DNA of 6,687 bases from an uncultured Paracoccaceae bacterium. Its GTDB lineage: Bacteria > Pseudomonadota > Alphaproteobacteria > Rhodobacterales > Rhodobacteraceae. This document shows positions 5,934 through 6,687 of this stretch, piece after piece. The stretch's first letter is position 1, and the number at the start of each line of letters is the position of its first letter. Location of the stretch: positions 1 to 6,687 of the forward strand of contig CALEZJ010000613.1 in the NCBI GenBank assembly GCA_937927885.1. The letters are read 5' to 3'. The notes beneath the pieces were generated by a model. The model had not been told where the DNA came from. It saw only the letters and a program-made list of their open reading frames with translations, and made no database searches. The translations under genes were made by a program, and so were the position numbers.

Positions 5934-6687
5934 ATGAGCGACTCGCGCAACCAGTTCCTGAACCTGTCGGCCGGCGTCGCCTCGGTCGGCGTCGCGGTCA
6001 CGCTGGTGGCGCTGAAGACCTGGGCGCTGGTGGCGACCGGGGCGCTCAGCGTGGCAGCCTCGCTGGCGGACAATGCGCTGGATGTGATGGTCTCGGCCGG
6101 GGCGCTGGCGGCGATCAACTATGCCGCTCGGCCTGCCGATGACGACCACACCTTTGGCCATTCCTCGGCCGAGGATCTGGCCGCGCTGGCCCAGTCGGCA
6201 CTGGTGCTGGTGTCGGCGGGGATGATCCTGGTTCTGGCCCTGATGCGGCTTTTCGCGCGCGAGGCGACACCCGTCACCGCCGAAGGTGCGGGGATTGCGG
6301 TGATGCTGGTGTCCGTCGCGCTGACCGGGGCGCTGGTCTTCTGGCAACGCCGCGTCGCGCGGCTGACCGGCAACCGCGTTGTCGCCGCCGATTCGCTGCA
6401 TTATCTGGGCGATCTCTTGCCCACGATCGGGGTGCTGGTGGCGCTGGTGGCCTCGTCGCAATGGGGCTTGTCGCGGGTCGACTCGGTGGTCGCACTGGCA
6501 GCAGCGCTTTGGCTGGGCTGGAGCGGCTTGAAGATCGGCGCGGGCGCCTGGGACGCGCTGATGGACCACGCCGCGCCGACCGACGTCGTCGAAACCATCC
6601 ACCGGATCGCGACCGACTGGCCCGGCCTCAGCGGGCACCATGACCTGAAGACCCGCATGGCCGGCAGCCGCACTTTCATCTCTCTGC
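5934..6687 (+). CDS. FieF/YiiP-like cation diffusion facilitator (runs off right edge)
   Basis: The visible 251 residues are an inner-membrane divalent metal efflux protein (Cation_efflux family) that would exchange Zn2+ or Fe2+ for protons. The transport-site residues of YiiP are conserved: D46 and D50 in SLADNALD (TM2), and H156 and D160 in DSLHYLGD (TM5). The second metal site is also present: D69, H72 and H76 in ADDDHTFGH. After the sixth membrane segment the cytoplasmic dimerisation domain begins (from about P215), with WPGLSGHHDLKTRMAG (229-244) matching the YiiP pattern, including the histidine before HDL. The ATG at 5934 gives a normal N-terminus; its ribosome site is weak (GATAGG about 9 bases upstream), and an in-frame GTG at 5907 is a less likely alternative. 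The metal cannot be decided from sequence. The last few dozen residues lie beyond the window. It has no evident functional link to the minus-strand operon. Confidence 0.92.
   Translation, partial: MSDSRNQFLNLSAGVASVGVAVTLVALKTWALVATGALSVAASLADNALDVMVSAGALAAINYAARPADDDHTFGHSSAEDLAALAQSALVLVSAGMILVLALMRLFAREATPVTAEGAGIAVMLVSVALTGALVFWQRRVARLTGNRVVAADSLHYLGDLLPTIGVLVALVASSQWGLSRVDSVVALAAALWLGWSGLKIGAGAWDALMDHAAPTDVVETIHRIATDWPGLSGHHDLKTRMAGSRTFISL

Noticed and set aside
5840..6118. Longer version of the DUF2267-like protein starting at 6118
   Set aside because: The extension is antisense to the transporter gene and is Ala/Ser/Thr-rich filler, and the strong ribosome site points to the ATG at 5839.
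5802..6641. A 279-codon open frame on the minus strand opposite the cation transporter
   Set aside because: The plus strand encodes conserved CDF metal-site residues; the minus-strand translation is low-complexity Gln/Arg/His/Gly and has no domain.

Overview
This 6.7 kb window is GC-rich (roughly 60-65% by eye) and looks like chromosomal DNA of an alphaproteobacterium, most probably Rhodobacterales (Paracoccus/Rhodobacter-like). That placement rests on codon use, protein style and a gene order familiar from that group; it is inference, not a database match. No mobile element, CRISPR array or RNA gene was seen, and no gene-free stretch exceeds about 115 bases.

Layout, right to left on the minus strand: a DUF2267 protein (5839-5381); a 119-base gap with adjacent palindromes and a -10-like box; an AMP-forming long-chain acyl-CoA synthetase (5261-3288); LivG-type ATPase (3276-2458); LivH-type permease (2416-1415); LivM-type permease (1411-337); and the first 95 residues of a Liv-type periplasmic binding protein (286 to beyond position 1). 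From the synthetase to the binding protein the genes are packed with gaps of 3 to 50 bases and are very probably one operon. A second ATPase (LivF) would be expected beyond the left edge but is not in view. On the plus strand, divergent from the DUF2267 gene across 94 bases, a FieF/YiiP-like cation diffusion facilitator starts at 5934 and runs off the right edge.

How the genes work together: LivH and LivM form the membrane channel of a HAAT-family ABC importer, LivG supplies ATP hydrolysis, and the secreted binding protein captures substrate in the periplasm. The acyl-CoA synthetase at the head of the operon suggests the imported compound is a carboxylic acid (fatty or aromatic) that is activated to a CoA thioester on entry, or at least that uptake and CoA activation are co-regulated. 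The usual label 'branched-chain amino acid transporter' is therefore uncertain here.

The main anomaly is livM: its reading frame breaks near a run of five C (plus strand 1057-1061). Both halves are otherwise intact LivM sequence, so this is a single small indel, either a real recent mutation or a sequence error. The unshifted frame has no stop all the way through the downstream binding-protein gene. I found no convincing evidence of a previously undescribed system.
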